The translations under genes were made by a program, and so were the position numbers. A model generated the notes under the pieces. The model made no database searches. It was not told the DNA's origin and was given only the letters and a program-made list of their open reading frames with translations. A stretch of DNA of 64,000 bases from Cytobacillus purgationiresistens. GTDB lineage: Bacteria; Bacillota; Bacilli; Bacillales; Cytobacillaceae. Below, in pieces: positions 1-7,942 of the stretch (the first letter of the stretch is position 1; each line of letters opens with the position of its first letter). Where the stretch lies: positions 1-64,000 of the forward strand of contig NZ_JAUSUB010000002.1 of the NCBI RefSeq assembly GCF_030813235.1, read 5' to 3'.

Positions 1-110
1 CCCCGACAAGCATAAGACGCATAGGAAATGGAGGTTGGGTTTCGCCTCCAATTCCTATGTGGCTTATGACCTCGAGGGGCTAGGCCCTGCAGCTGAACTG
101 ATTAGAATGC
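1..110 (+). repeat. Dispersed GC-rich hairpin repeat, copy 1 (starts at or before the window edge)
   Basis: The stretch begins with CCCCGACAAGCATAAG and ends near CCTCGAGGGGCTAGG. Between them is a long inverted repeat in which GACGCATAGGAA pairs imperfectly with TTCCTATGTGGC. The same end sequences occur at 44722-44820 and, on the other strand, at 46660-46935. The element is clearly richer in GC than its surroundings and has no coding frame. It looks like a species-specific dispersed palindromic repeat. It may be truncated by the window start. Confidence 0.7.
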
Positions 111-308
111 GGAATGTTCCTACCTGAAACTAACTTAACTAATAACTTCTTATCTATATATTTGGAAAAAGCTCAGGATATCACTTATTCATTTAAAAAT
201 ACTAAAATCCTCTTTAATCGAAGACCTTATAGCACTTTATGATGAAAGCTTATAGAGCGTTACAAACCAGAAAAATTATTTAAAAATAATATTTTTCTGA
301 AAAAACTA

Positions 309-337
309 TTGATTTAGTTTACTTTTGTCTATAAAAT
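309..337 (+). promoter_or_regulatory. Possible sigma-A promoter for the CstA gene
   Basis: TTGATT at 309-314 and TAAAAT at 332-337 are separated by 17 bases and lie about 50 bases before the CstA start codon. The remainder of 111-388 is AT-rich and holds nothing else I can name. The match to consensus is moderate and was judged by eye. Confidence 0.35.
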
Positions 338-388
338 ACTTTCTATATTCTTAAGTTTCAGAATTATATTTCATCAGGAGGAACAGAC

Positions 389-1822
389 ATGATTACTTTG
401 TTAGGAGCATTTATTTTGCTCATCATTGGCTATTTTGTATATTCCAAAGTAGTTGAAAAGGTCTTTGGAATTGATGACAGCAAGAAGACACCAGCTTACA
501 CAGAACAAGACGGTATGGACTACGTTCCACTAAGTTCATGGAAAGGAAGTTTAATTCAGCTGATTAACATTGCTGGGACAGGTCCAATCTTCGGAGCATT
601 AATGGGTGCACTATATGGTCCAGTAGCCTTTATTTGGATTGTTGTTGGATCCATCTTTGCAGGAGCAGTGCACGATTACTTTTCAGGCATGCTTTCTGTG
701 AAACATAAAGGCGAACAATTCCCCAGCATCGTCGGACGTTATCTTGGAAATGGAGTAAAGGCATTTGTAAATGTTTTATCTATCGTGTTAATGATTTTAG
801 TAGCAGCTGCCTTTACTGCAAGTCCAGCACAATTAATATCAAGTATTTCTCCAATTAGTTTTACAATGGCACTACTTCTAGTGTTTTGCTATTTTATTTT
901 GGTTGCCGTGCTTCCAATTAATAAAATTATTGCAAAGATTTATCCTTTATTAGGAGTTATTTTGATTTTTATGGCTGCAGCTATTGCCGTTGCTCTTATG
1001 TTTGATGGCAAAGCAATACCTAATATTACTTTAGAAAACCTTCATCCAGGCGAATTGCCAATTTGGCCTTTATTAATGGTAACAATAACTTGTGGGGCCA
1101 TCTCAGGTTTCCATGCTACACAAAGTCCTATTGTCGCTAAAACCTTGCAAAAGGAATCAGATGGCAGAAAAGTATTCTACGGAGCAATGATAGGCGAAGG
1201 TGCCATAGCACTAATATGGGCTGCAGCTGGTATGACCTTCTTTGGCGGTACTGCTGGTCTTCAGGATGCTTTAGCCCTCGGAGGCCCTGCAGGCGTTGTC
1301 AATGATATCTCTACTTCCCTTTTAGGTACAATGGGTGGAGTTTTAGCTATTATCTGTGTCATCCTGTTACCAGTTACCACAGGTGACACAGCATTGAGAT
1401 CCTCAAGGATGCTTTTATCTGATATGCTTTCGAGATTCTTAAAGTTTGAAGGTAAAGCGAAGATTTTTTTAGTGACTGGCATTGTAAGTGTCCCTACTTT
1501 CCTACTTGCAACCATTGATTATTCATTCCTTTGGAGGTACGTAGGATGGACAAACCAGCTATCTGCTACGATTATGCTTTGGACTGCAACGGTATTCCTC
1601 TTGAATCATCGTAAATTCCATTGGATTTGCGGCTTGCCGGCCATTTTCATGACGGGTGTTGCTGGTACATATATCTTCTATGCACCAGAAGGGTTCCAAC
1701 TGTCATACGGGATTTCTCTCGTAATTGGTACAATCATTACAATCATTGTTATTATTTGGTATATTCGCAAAATCATTCAGGCTCATAAACTAAAAAATAC
1801 GCCAACAATAAAAGCTGCATAA
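389..1822 (+). CDS. cstA: CstA-family carbon-starvation transporter, short form
   Basis: A 477-residue polytopic membrane protein with about a dozen hydrophobic segments. It has the CstA N-terminal signature: a YxxxxxxGxDxxxxTPA-like stretch around residues 20-40, then a loop with PIFGALMGALYGP and a conserved HDYFSGM near residues 94-100. Characterised CstA proteins import peptides or pyruvate when carbon is scarce. This one is shorter than the roughly 600-700 residues of B. subtilis and E. coli CstA and belongs to the compact form seen in many Firmicutes. An AGGAGG box lies 8 bases before the ATG. The gene is monocistronic, with a hairpin terminator just downstream. The substrate cannot be told from sequence. 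Confidence 0.85.
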   Translation: MITLLGAFILLIIGYFVYSKVVEKVFGIDDSKKTPAYTEQDGMDYVPLSSWKGSLIQLINIAGTGPIFGALMGALYGPVAFIWIVVGSIFAGAVHDYFSGMLSVKHKGEQFPSIVGRYLGNGVKAFVNVLSIVLMILVAAAFTASPAQLISSISPISFTMALLLVFCYFILVAVLPINKIIAKIYPLLGVILIFMAAAIAVALMFDGKAIPNITLENLHPGELPIWPLLMVTITCGAISGFHATQSPIVAKTLQKESDGRKVFYGAMIGEGAIALIWAAAGMTFFGGTAGLQDALALGGPAGVVNDISTSLLGTMGGVLAIICVILLPVTTGDTALRSSRMLLSDMLSRFLKFEGKAKIFLVTGIVSVPTFLLATIDYSFLWRYVGWTNQLSATIMLWTATVFLLNHRKFHWICGLPAIFMTGVAGTYIFYAPEGFQLSYGISLVIGTIITIIVIIWYIRKIIQAHKLKNTPTIKAA

Positions 1823-1832
1823 AATAGAAACA

Positions 1833-1871
1833 TAAAAGGGGCTGTTCATTCATTGGAACATTCCCTTTTAT
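1833..1871 (+). terminator. Rho-independent terminator after cstA
   Basis: AAAAGGGGCTGTTC pairs with GAACATTCCCTTTT around a short loop, followed by TTTTATGTTT. Confidence 0.75.
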
Positions 1872-1932
1872 GTTTCCATCATTTTTAACAGGGTAATGAT
1901 AAGTAAAGGCAGACCTAAGGAAGTGATTGGAA

Positions 1933-2172
1933 ATGAATAAGAAAATAAATAAAGAAAGCCAAATGGATCATCCCGAACAATATAAAACAAATAAGAAAAG
2001 TTTATTCGATTCGTCTCAAGAAGAAAAAAATGTTGACCCGCTTCCCATGGAAGACTTAAAGCAAGAAAACAAAGAGGAAGCAAATGGAAAACAGCAAAAA
2101 AATAATTCCTCTACTCAAGAAAAATATAAAGTTGACTTTGAAACCAGCAAGAAGAAAAAAATAATTAAATAG
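1933..2172 (+). CDS. Small charged hypothetical protein
   Basis: A 79-residue hydrophilic protein very rich in Lys, Glu, Gln and Asn, with no membrane segment and no motif I recognise. It looks disordered. AAGGAAGTG lies 7 bases before the ATG at 1933. A TTG at 1927 is also in frame but too close to that box. The gene stands alone between the cstA terminator and the XRE gene. Proteins of this make-up are common in Bacillus, often spore-associated, but nothing here proves that role. Confidence 0.55.
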   Translation: MNKKINKESQMDHPEQYKTNKKSLFDSSQEEKNVDPLPMEDLKQENKEEANGKQQKNNSSTQEKYKVDFETSKKKKIIK

Positions 2173-2301
2173 CAAAACATGCATGGTGACCAGCTGTTTA
2201 ACAACTGGTCATTTCCTGTTACTATCTTTATAATTTTGACAAACAACTAATAAGAATGCTAATTTTATAGTAAAGCATAGTAAGATTATGCAACGGAGCA
2301 G

Positions 2302-2559
2302 GTGAAAAAACTGAGTAAGAATATGAATAAGGACGTTATAAAATTTTTAAGAAATAGCTATAATATGACACAGCGCGACTTTGCTAGAATCGTAAGCTGC
2401 AGCTTTTCTCTCATTGCTTTAGTAGAGGTTGGCAAAAGAAGAGTTACATCAGATCTCGAGCATAAAGTAAAGACAGCCTTTGATTTGGATGACCAGCAAA
2501 TACAGTCCATTTCAACTCTTGTTTCAGAATTTAGTAAAGGCATACCTCCATTTATGTAG
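2302..2559 (+). CDS. Small XRE-family helix-turn-helix protein
   Basis: An 85-residue protein with a Cro/CI-type HTH at about residues 10-65: MTQRDFARIVSCS forms the first helices, SFSLIALVEVGKRRV the recognition region. It has no further domain. The start is GTG at 2302 with a weak GGAGCAGG box; an ATG at 2323 is the alternative. It ends 9 bases before the stop codon of the convergent response-regulator gene, so the two transcripts overlap or share a terminator. It probably represses a small local regulon; its target is unknown. Confidence 0.7.
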   Translation: MKKLSKNMNKDVIKFLRNSYNMTQRDFARIVSCSFSLIALVEVGKRRVTSDLEHKVKTAFDLDDQQIQSISTLVSEFSKGIPPFM

Positions 2560-2568
2560 ATAGCCTGA

Positions 2569-3174
2569 TTACATCCACCCCTTCTTTTCCGCTTTAGATA
2601 TGGCTTCAATTCGGTTCTTAACCTGTAATTTATTGATAATTTCCGACATATAATTGCGCACCGTCCCGACAGACAAATACAGGTGCGCGGAAACTTCTTT
2701 CGCGGTCATTCCAGCAGCCACCATCTTTAATACTTCTCGCTCTCTGTCAGTCAAGGGATTTTCCTCTTTTACGCTGCCAAATATAAGTTCAGGTGCAAAC
2801 TCTCTCTTGCCCTTCATCACGTTTCGAATCGATTCAGCAAGTTCATCACTGGATCCATCCTTTAATAAATACCCATGCACATTCGATTTCAACGCTCGTT
2901 CAAAATAGCCAGATCTAGCAAAAGTTGTGAGAATGATGATTTTACATGGACAGTTTTGATGATTCAACTCCTCCGCTACCTCCAATCCACTTTTTAATGG
3001 CATCTCAATATCCAATAAGCAAACATCCGGTTTAAGCTGATTGATTAAACGCTCAACTTCCTTGCCATTTTCCGCTTGACCAATTACCTCTATATCCTCT
3101 TCAAAATTCAAAAGGGAGCCAAGCGCTCCTCTTAGCATCCGCTGATCTTCACCAATAATAACCCTAATTGTCAC
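2569..3174 (-). CDS. yvfU: NarL/FixJ-family response regulator, YvfU-like
   Basis: A 201-residue response regulator. The receiver domain spans about residues 3-118, with acidic residues E9 and D10, phospho-acceptor D55 in LLDIEMP, switch T83/T84 and K105. A LuxR-type HTH follows at about 135-198 (LTDREREVLKMVAAGMTAKEV). Its start overlaps the kinase stop by 4 bases, so the two are translationally coupled. It is the last gene of a four-gene minus-strand operon in the order ATPase, permease, kinase, regulator, the arrangement of B. subtilis yvfRSTU. It is expected to control its own transporter operon. The ligand is unknown. Confidence 0.85.
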   Translation of the reverse strand: MTIRVIIGEDQRMLRGALGSLLNFEEDIEVIGQAENGKEVERLINQLKPDVCLLDIEMPLKSGLEVAEELNHQNCPCKIIILTTFARSGYFERALKSNVHGYLLKDGSSDELAESIRNVMKGKREFAPELIFGSVKEENPLTDREREVLKMVAAGMTAKEVSAHLYLSVGTVRNYMSEIINKLQVKNRIEAISKAEKKGWM

Positions 3175-4307
3175 GATGCACCCTCCTTCCTTTCTTGTTT
3201 AATAACAGGCACAGTCACCCTTAGCACCATCCCTGACCCGGAAATGGAAGATAGGCTAAAATCTCCGTCTATTAGCTCAAGTCTTTCAGACATTCCCTTA
3301 ATACCATTCCCTTTTTCTTTATCACATTTCATCCCATTACCATCATCTTTAATGATGATTTTAATTTTCCCTTCATATTCCTTACATGTAATTGAACATT
3401 TTTTTGCATTGCTATGTTTAACTACATTGGTAACCCCTTCACGCACACACATCGCGAGGATATTTTGAGTAATGCTCGGGATATCATCCAGATTCGCTGC
3501 GATATTTATTTCAGAAGATATATTTGCTGTTTCCAATATATCTTCCGATTCTAGCAAAACCTCTGAAATAGTAATTGTTCGCATGTCTGACACAAGTTCT
3601 CTTACTTGCTGTAGAGCAATTCGGGATGTTCTTTCAATTTCCTTCGCTTCCCTCTTCGCACCACCAATATCTTTATCCATCATCTTCACAACCAGCTGTG
3701 ACTTTAAAGTAATCAATGATAATGTATGTCCTAATGTATCATGCAAGTCCCTGGCAATGCGCATTCTTTCTTCCCTTTTAACCAGCGCTTCGATTTGCTC
3801 ATTTGCTTCATCGAGCTTCTGCTCCAGTTCCATTTTACTATTCATCGACCGGATGCCAAACGGAGAGATCATCATAACCACAATCATGATGAGTAAATAA
3901 TAAGCACCATTAATTAATTGATTGAAATGAATGATGATGGGAGTAACAAGCGCAATTCCAAATAATGTTAGGGCGATATAAAAAGTCCTTTTCTCTCGAT
4001 ACCAGCCAATAAAATTGGCAGTAAAGAAGCCCATTAATAAGTTATTAAAATGATAGAAGATTGATAGAACAAGAATAATTACAATTTGAAGGACCAGCCA
4101 GCCTGTAAACCTCTCATTGGTAGCCAAGGTAAAATAAAGCTGTCGGTAAGAAAGAAGGAATAAAAAGAGCATCCCAAAGCCTGCAACCATTTTCCAATCG
4201 GTTTCATCCGCAATATAATACGCTGGCATTAAAAGGTATAAAAGAAATACATACGGAAAAAAACCATATTTTACAGGAAAAAGTCTAAAACTTGTTTTCT
4301 TACCCAT
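3171..4307 (-). CDS. yvfT: Sensor histidine kinase, YvfT/DesK type
   Basis: A 378-residue kinase. About five membrane segments fill residues 15-150, with no sizeable extracellular domain, so it probably senses the membrane or its partner transporter. A coiled coil at about 158-185 leads into a HisKA_3 box, RDLHDTLGHTLSL, with phospho-accepting H189. The HATPase domain shows the N box (CVREGVTNVVKHSNAK), the G1 box (IKDDGNGM) and a G2-like GNGIKGMSERL. It lies 6 bases downstream of the permease stop and overlaps the regulator gene. B. subtilis YvfT has the same architecture. The signal is not known. Confidence 0.85.
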   Translation of the reverse strand: MGKKTSFRLFPVKYGFFPYVFLLYLLMPAYYIADETDWKMVAGFGMLFLFLLSYRQLYFTLATNERFTGWLVLQIVIILVLSIFYHFNNLLMGFFTANFIGWYREKRTFYIALTLFGIALVTPIIIHFNQLINGAYYLLIMIVVMMISPFGIRSMNSKMELEQKLDEANEQIEALVKREERMRIARDLHDTLGHTLSLITLKSQLVVKMMDKDIGGAKREAKEIERTSRIALQQVRELVSDMRTITISEVLLESEDILETANISSEINIAANLDDIPSITQNILAMCVREGVTNVVKHSNAKKCSITCKEYEGKIKIIIKDDGNGMKCDKEKGNGIKGMSERLELIDGDFSLSSISGSGMVLRVTVPVIKQERKEGAS

Positions 4308-4313
4308 TTAACT

Positions 4314-5054
4314 TTACACCGCCACTTCTTGTTTTCTTCTAATATACAATGATAATACAACAAATATGAAGAGATACCCTATTAGAATCGCAATATTTAG
4401 TAAAGAGGGATAGTTACCTCTAACAATCTCCCATGCCCCACTGCCAAAATGAAAGGAAGGAATCCACTTTGAAATGGCTTGGATAAAGGATGGCATCACA
4501 TCTATCGGCATCCACATACCACCGACTATCGCGAGCCCCATATAGATGACATTACTTACACCGGAAGCAGTATCTACTTTTTTCATCGCACCTACCAATA
4601 CACCTAATGCTAAAAACGGGAAGGAACCTAACAAGATCCATATACCACTCAATAACCATTGCCCTATCGTCAAAGATACACCATTAATTAGTGCCCCAAC
4701 GGTAAAAATGACCGTGATAGACAGAACATGAATAACCGTTTGACCGACCATTTTCGCAAAGAAATACGAAATATCTGAAAGCGGAGTCAGCCTCATAAAC
4801 ATCGACCAGCCCTTCGATCGTTCTTCAACAAGGCGAATACCAAGCGTCATGATTGCTGAGCCCATTACACTAAAGGTCGCCATTGACATTAAATAATGGG
4901 CCTGCCATTCCTGCTGATCGGCACCCCCTACATTAAAAATCTTAGTGAAAATAAAGTAAAATAAAATGGGCATGAACAAAGACCAAAAGACAAAATATGG
5001 ATTCCTAATAATTCTCAACACCTCTATCTTACATTGCATCAATACTGGATTCAT
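4314..5054 (-). CDS. yvfS: ABC-2 type transporter permease, YvfS-like
   Basis: A 246-residue integral membrane protein with six hydrophobic segments and the ABC-2 export permease layout. The ATG at 5054 is preferred because AAAGGA sits about 10 bases before it; an ATG at 5066 would have the box almost touching the start codon. The coding start overlaps the end of the ATPase gene, indicating tight coupling. With the ATPase it would form an exporter, perhaps for a lipid, peptide or drug. The partner kinase and regulator make a self-contained sensing and export unit. Confidence 0.8.
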   Translation of the reverse strand: MNPVLMQCKIEVLRIIRNPYFVFWSLFMPILFYFIFTKIFNVGGADQQEWQAHYLMSMATFSVMGSAIMTLGIRLVEERSKGWSMFMRLTPLSDISYFFAKMVGQTVIHVLSITVIFTVGALINGVSLTIGQWLLSGIWILLGSFPFLALGVLVGAMKKVDTASGVSNVIYMGLAIVGGMWMPIDVMPSFIQAISKWIPSFHFGSGAWEIVRGNYPSLLNIAILIGYLFIFVVLSLYIRRKQEVAV

Positions 5055-5952
5055 CTTGCAGATCATCCTTTCTTGTCAATTGTTCATAGGCTTCGTCCAA
5101 TCGCCCACGATGGATTTCTATTCCTCTGACTTTATGTTCTCCTGCAAACAAAGCGGTGAGGACTTCATCTGTTTGTTCAGTCTCCACATAGATTCTTCCA
5201 TCCTTTTCAACAACTTTTGTTACATAAGGAAGGCTCTTTAACCAGGCTAATGAGGCGAGATCGTTTACGACAAATGACACGGATGATACGGTTAATTTTC
5301 TTTTGATGTCAGCTGGTGTTCCATCTTCAATGATTTTCCCTTCATTAAAAAGTAAGATTCTCTTCGCGATATCATCTGCCTCCTGCAAATAGTGGGTAGT
5401 AAAAATAATCGTTTTTCCTCTTCGGTTTAGCTCTTGTATCGTCAGCCAAAATCTCTTTCTTGAAATCGTATCCATCCCTACTGTAGGTTCATCAAAGAAT
5501 AATAAATAGGGATCACCGGCTAATGCTAGCGCAAAACTAAGTCTGCGCTTTTGTCCGCCTGAAAGCTTTTCCGCTCTTTTACTAAGATCCTTTTCCTCCA
5601 ATCCAGTTAAATTAACGAGCTCGTCGAACGACATGGGTGCTGGATAGTAGCTTCTAAAAAGCTGAATAACCTCCTTTACTGTAAGTGCATCAATGATACT
5701 TACTTCTTGGAGCATAGCTCCTATTAAGGAACGTACTCTTTTCTCTTTCGGATGAGATTGAAACACTTCCACTTTTCCACTGGAGGGCTCCAGCAGTCCA
5801 AGCATCATCATTATAGTTGTTGATTTTCCCGCGCCATTAGGACCTAAAATTGCCACTAATTCACCCTGCTCAATCACAGTCGACACCTGGTCAACCGCTA
5901 CTCTATCCTTAAATTTCTTCGTTATTTCAGTGAGTTTAATTATCGCTTCCAC
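5029..5952 (-). CDS. yvfR: ABC transporter ATP-binding protein, YvfR-like
   Basis: A 307-residue ABC ATPase: Walker A GPNGAGKST near residues 37-45, signature LSGGQKRRLS near 131-140, Walker B LLFFDEPTVGMD near 152-163, switch histidine in FTTHYLQEADD. The C-terminal extension of about 90 residues is typical of ABC-2 exporters. The start is GTG, with GGAGGTG 8 bases upstream. It is the first gene of the yvfRSTU-like operon. A palindromic site at 6018-6047 in the upstream region may be the operator of the cognate regulator. Confidence 0.87.
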   Translation of the reverse strand: MEAIIKLTEITKKFKDRVAVDQVSTVIEQGELVAILGPNGAGKSTTIMMMLGLLEPSSGKVEVFQSHPKEKRVRSLIGAMLQEVSIIDALTVKEVIQLFRSYYPAPMSFDELVNLTGLEEKDLSKRAEKLSGGQKRRLSFALALAGDPYLLFFDEPTVGMDTISRKRFWLTIQELNRRGKTIIFTTHYLQEADDIAKRILLFNEGKIIEDGTPADIKRKLTVSSVSFVVNDLASLAWLKSLPYVTKVVEKDGRIYVETEQTDEVLTALFAGEHKVRGIEIHRGRLDEAYEQLTRKDDLQDESSIDAM

Positions 5953-6017
5953 CGATGTTCACCTCCAAAAGTTCTACTTTCAGTTTATTATGAAAGTATC
6001 GGAGAGATTAGTGGATT

Positions 6018-6047
6018 TTGTCATGACTTCAACATGACAAAAGTCAT
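6018..6047 (-). promoter_or_regulatory. Candidate operator palindrome upstream of the yvfR-like operon
   Basis: TTGTCATG and CATGACAA form a perfect 8-bp inverted repeat around a 7-base spacer. An interlocking second pair, ATGACTT at 6023-6029 and AAGTCAT at 6041-6047, is also perfect. The site is about 65-95 bases before the GTG of the ATPase gene. Response regulators of the DesR/LiaR/YvfU class bind such inverted repeats. Assignment to this regulator is inference. Confidence 0.5.
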
Positions 6048-6130
6048 TTCAAATGAAAAGAAGGAACATTGTACCCAGACATCTTTACTTGGTTCTCTAG
6101 AAAAAGCAAATCCTCATCTTTTTTTCATAA

Positions 6131-6169
6131 AAAATACACAAAGGATTTATCAAATCCTTTGTGTATTTT
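6131..6169 (-). terminator. Strong terminator for the exonuclease operon
   Basis: A perfect 18-bp stem with a 3-base loop, followed on the minus strand by a T-rich tail. It may work in both directions, also closing off the region upstream of yvfR. Confidence 0.8.
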
Positions 6170-6182
6170 GTTTACACTGTTA

Positions 6183-6914
6183 TTAAGGTAGCTTCGCAAT
6201 TCTCTCATACACATCCTTCATATGCTGACAACCGAGAGCGTGAACTTTTTTTACATAACATAGCCATAATTGAGCGGTTAATTTCGCATCTCCTAACGCA
6301 TGATGACGATCGACGATTTGAATATCGTTTTTCTCACAGAAATCTTCAAGTTTAATTGATATTCCTTGTGGTTCTATTAAACGATATAAAAAGGAAGTAT
6401 CAAATAGGCGATGTTTGAAGGAAGTACGAAAGATTGACCAAGAAGCATGCTGCATAAATCTTTTTTCATGGCTTGAATGATGGGCAATCAATGGCGATTC
6501 CTTAACAAATTGAAAAAATTCAACTAGAACATCTGAGAGACTTGGAGCATCAACCAGATCGCTCCCATTTATTCCTGTTAAGGCTTCTATCTCTTCAGAC
6601 AGCTCCCCTTCATACTGGACCAACGAATAAAATGTTTCATCTTCCGCCATTTCTCCATCAATGATTTTAACAGCTCCAATGGAAATGATTTGGTCGCCTT
6701 TATCAGGATAAAAGCCCGTTGTTTCAATATCAAATACAACTGCATTTATTCTTTCTATTGGCTTCGACATGACATCATCTTCAATTAACTCCCGCTGCAG
6801 CTGCCTTATAAAAGCCATATGCTGAGAATTATGCGTTTGCAGACCTCCAAAGCGATTGTTATTTAGCTTCCCTTGAATTCCTCGGACAAATTGAAAAAAA
6901 GGTTCAAATGCCAT
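6183..6914 (-). CDS. DEDDh 3'-5' exonuclease, DnaQ/PolC epsilon-like
   Basis: A 243-residue protein. Residues 1-55 are an extension without recognised motif. An exonuclease domain follows with FDIETTG (D62, E64), a second motif AHHSSHEKRF in which Glu stands where Asp is usual, and the third motif HHALGDAKLTAQLW with its His and Asp. It should degrade DNA or RNA from the 3' end in the cytoplasm. Its start overlaps the stop of the DUF294 gene (TAATG), so the two are made together. This exonuclease plus DUF294 pairing is common in Gram-positives, but the joint role is unknown to me. Confidence 0.82.
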   Translation of the reverse strand: MAFEPFFQFVRGIQGKLNNNRFGGLQTHNSQHMAFIRQLQRELIEDDVMSKPIERINAVVFDIETTGFYPDKGDQIISIGAVKIIDGEMAEDETFYSLVQYEGELSEEIEALTGINGSDLVDAPSLSDVLVEFFQFVKESPLIAHHSSHEKRFMQHASWSIFRTSFKHRLFDTSFLYRLIEPQGISIKLEDFCEKNDIQIVDRHHALGDAKLTAQLWLCYVKKVHALGCQHMKDVYERIAKLP

Positions 6915-7891
6915 TATTTAACACCCTGTTCAATAAGTTCTGCCACATACTGATGAAGCTTTTTGCCATTTTTAAGAATTTGCTTCATATCCTTTTTACT
7001 TCTCTTATCTAGATCTTTAATAAATAAATGATGTGCATCATCATAGGATTCAACATCATTCATTAACGAAAGCCGATAGGTTAGTAAATCAGTGAAGCTT
7101 TCTTTATATTTTTTTAAACCTTGATTATATGGTTTTAGCTGCAACAATGCATCCATCCGCCTGATTGTGGATGTTTCTTTCATCCCCTCTTTTAAGGACA
7201 ACAGACGAATTCCATTGACATATGGAATGAAAGCTGCATATTTTAAATCGATGCTGCCACTATACTTGCCCTTATCCTCAGTAAGAATTTGCCCTAGTGG
7301 ACCAATAGAATTTTTAATATGTCTCACATTATCAAGCAATCTTTTTAACAGATTGGGGTGCTCATTTTCATATTGATGGACGTCTTCCTTCATTATATTA
7401 ATGAAATCCGCCTCACCGATTAAGACTCTTGCATCATAGAAAATTTGCAGGCTTCGAATCGTCGCCCAGCTCCCCTCGTCCATCCAATAAATTAACTGCT
7501 TTCTCCACTCGTCAATCGGCTTACACCATATAGGGTTACTGCTCATCACTTTCCCTTCACAATAAGGATAGCCGGCTGTATTTAAACCATCTGACAGCTC
7601 TTTACCCAAATCAGCAAAATATGTGTCTATATGTTTATCCCCTTTTTCATATACGATTCCATGGTCTTGATCACTTACTAGACCTTGTTCGCCTCTGCCG
7701 CCACTTCCAGTAACAAACCAGGCAAATTTACAAGGTGCCTCGCTCCTTATTGTTTTGGAAGCTAACGCGTAGACCGCCTTCATGACTTCATCGTGAAATT
7801 GATTTAATGAAGTTGTATCCGAACTACGCAAACGAATCTCTTCATCCCGCCATTTTTTAATTTCCTCGTATGATTCAAAGTTTTTAGCCAA
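6914..7891 (-). CDS. DUF294 GlnD-like nucleotidyltransferase
   Basis: A 325-residue protein with the DUF294 nucleotidyltransferase domain at about residues 30-170. The motif GSGGRGEQGLVSDQDHG gives the GS and DxD-type metal ligands. A DUF294 C-terminal helical domain follows at about 190-320. The family resembles the uridylyltransferase domain of GlnD. The start is a TTG, chosen because AAGGAAG lies 7 bases upstream and the nearby ATG frame stops after three codons. It is followed at once by the exonuclease gene and preceded by the ammonium transporter gene. That neighbourhood suggests a role in nitrogen signalling, which is inference. Confidence 0.78.
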   Translation of the reverse strand: MAKNFESYEEIKKWRDEEIRLRSSDTTSLNQFHDEVMKAVYALASKTIRSEAPCKFAWFVTGSGGRGEQGLVSDQDHGIVYEKGDKHIDTYFADLGKELSDGLNTAGYPYCEGKVMSSNPIWCKPIDEWRKQLIYWMDEGSWATIRSLQIFYDARVLIGEADFINIMKEDVHQYENEHPNLLKRLLDNVRHIKNSIGPLGQILTEDKGKYSGSIDLKYAAFIPYVNGIRLLSLKEGMKETSTIRRMDALLQLKPYNQGLKKYKESFTDLLTYRLSLMNDVESYDDAHHLFIKDLDKRSKKDMKQILKNGKKLHQYVAELIEQGVK

Positions 7892-7910
7892 CCATTCACT
7901 TCCTTTTAAA

Positions 7911-7937
7911 TAAAAGCCCCCTATTAGAAGGAGGCTA
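7911..7937 (-). terminator. Terminator between the ammonium transporter and DUF294 genes
   Basis: AGCCTCCT pairs with AGGGGGCT (one wobble), followed on the minus strand by TTTTATTT. It separates most transporter transcripts from the DUF294-exonuclease pair, though read-through is possible because the next start is only about 20 bases on. Confidence 0.7.
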
Positions 7938-7942
7938 CATAA

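Noticed and set aside
2569..5952. Bacitracin-type BceRS-BceAB resistance system
   Set aside because: The kinase has an HisKA_3 box and several membrane helices and the regulator is of the LuxR type, which fits YvfRSTU/DesK-like systems and not BceRS.
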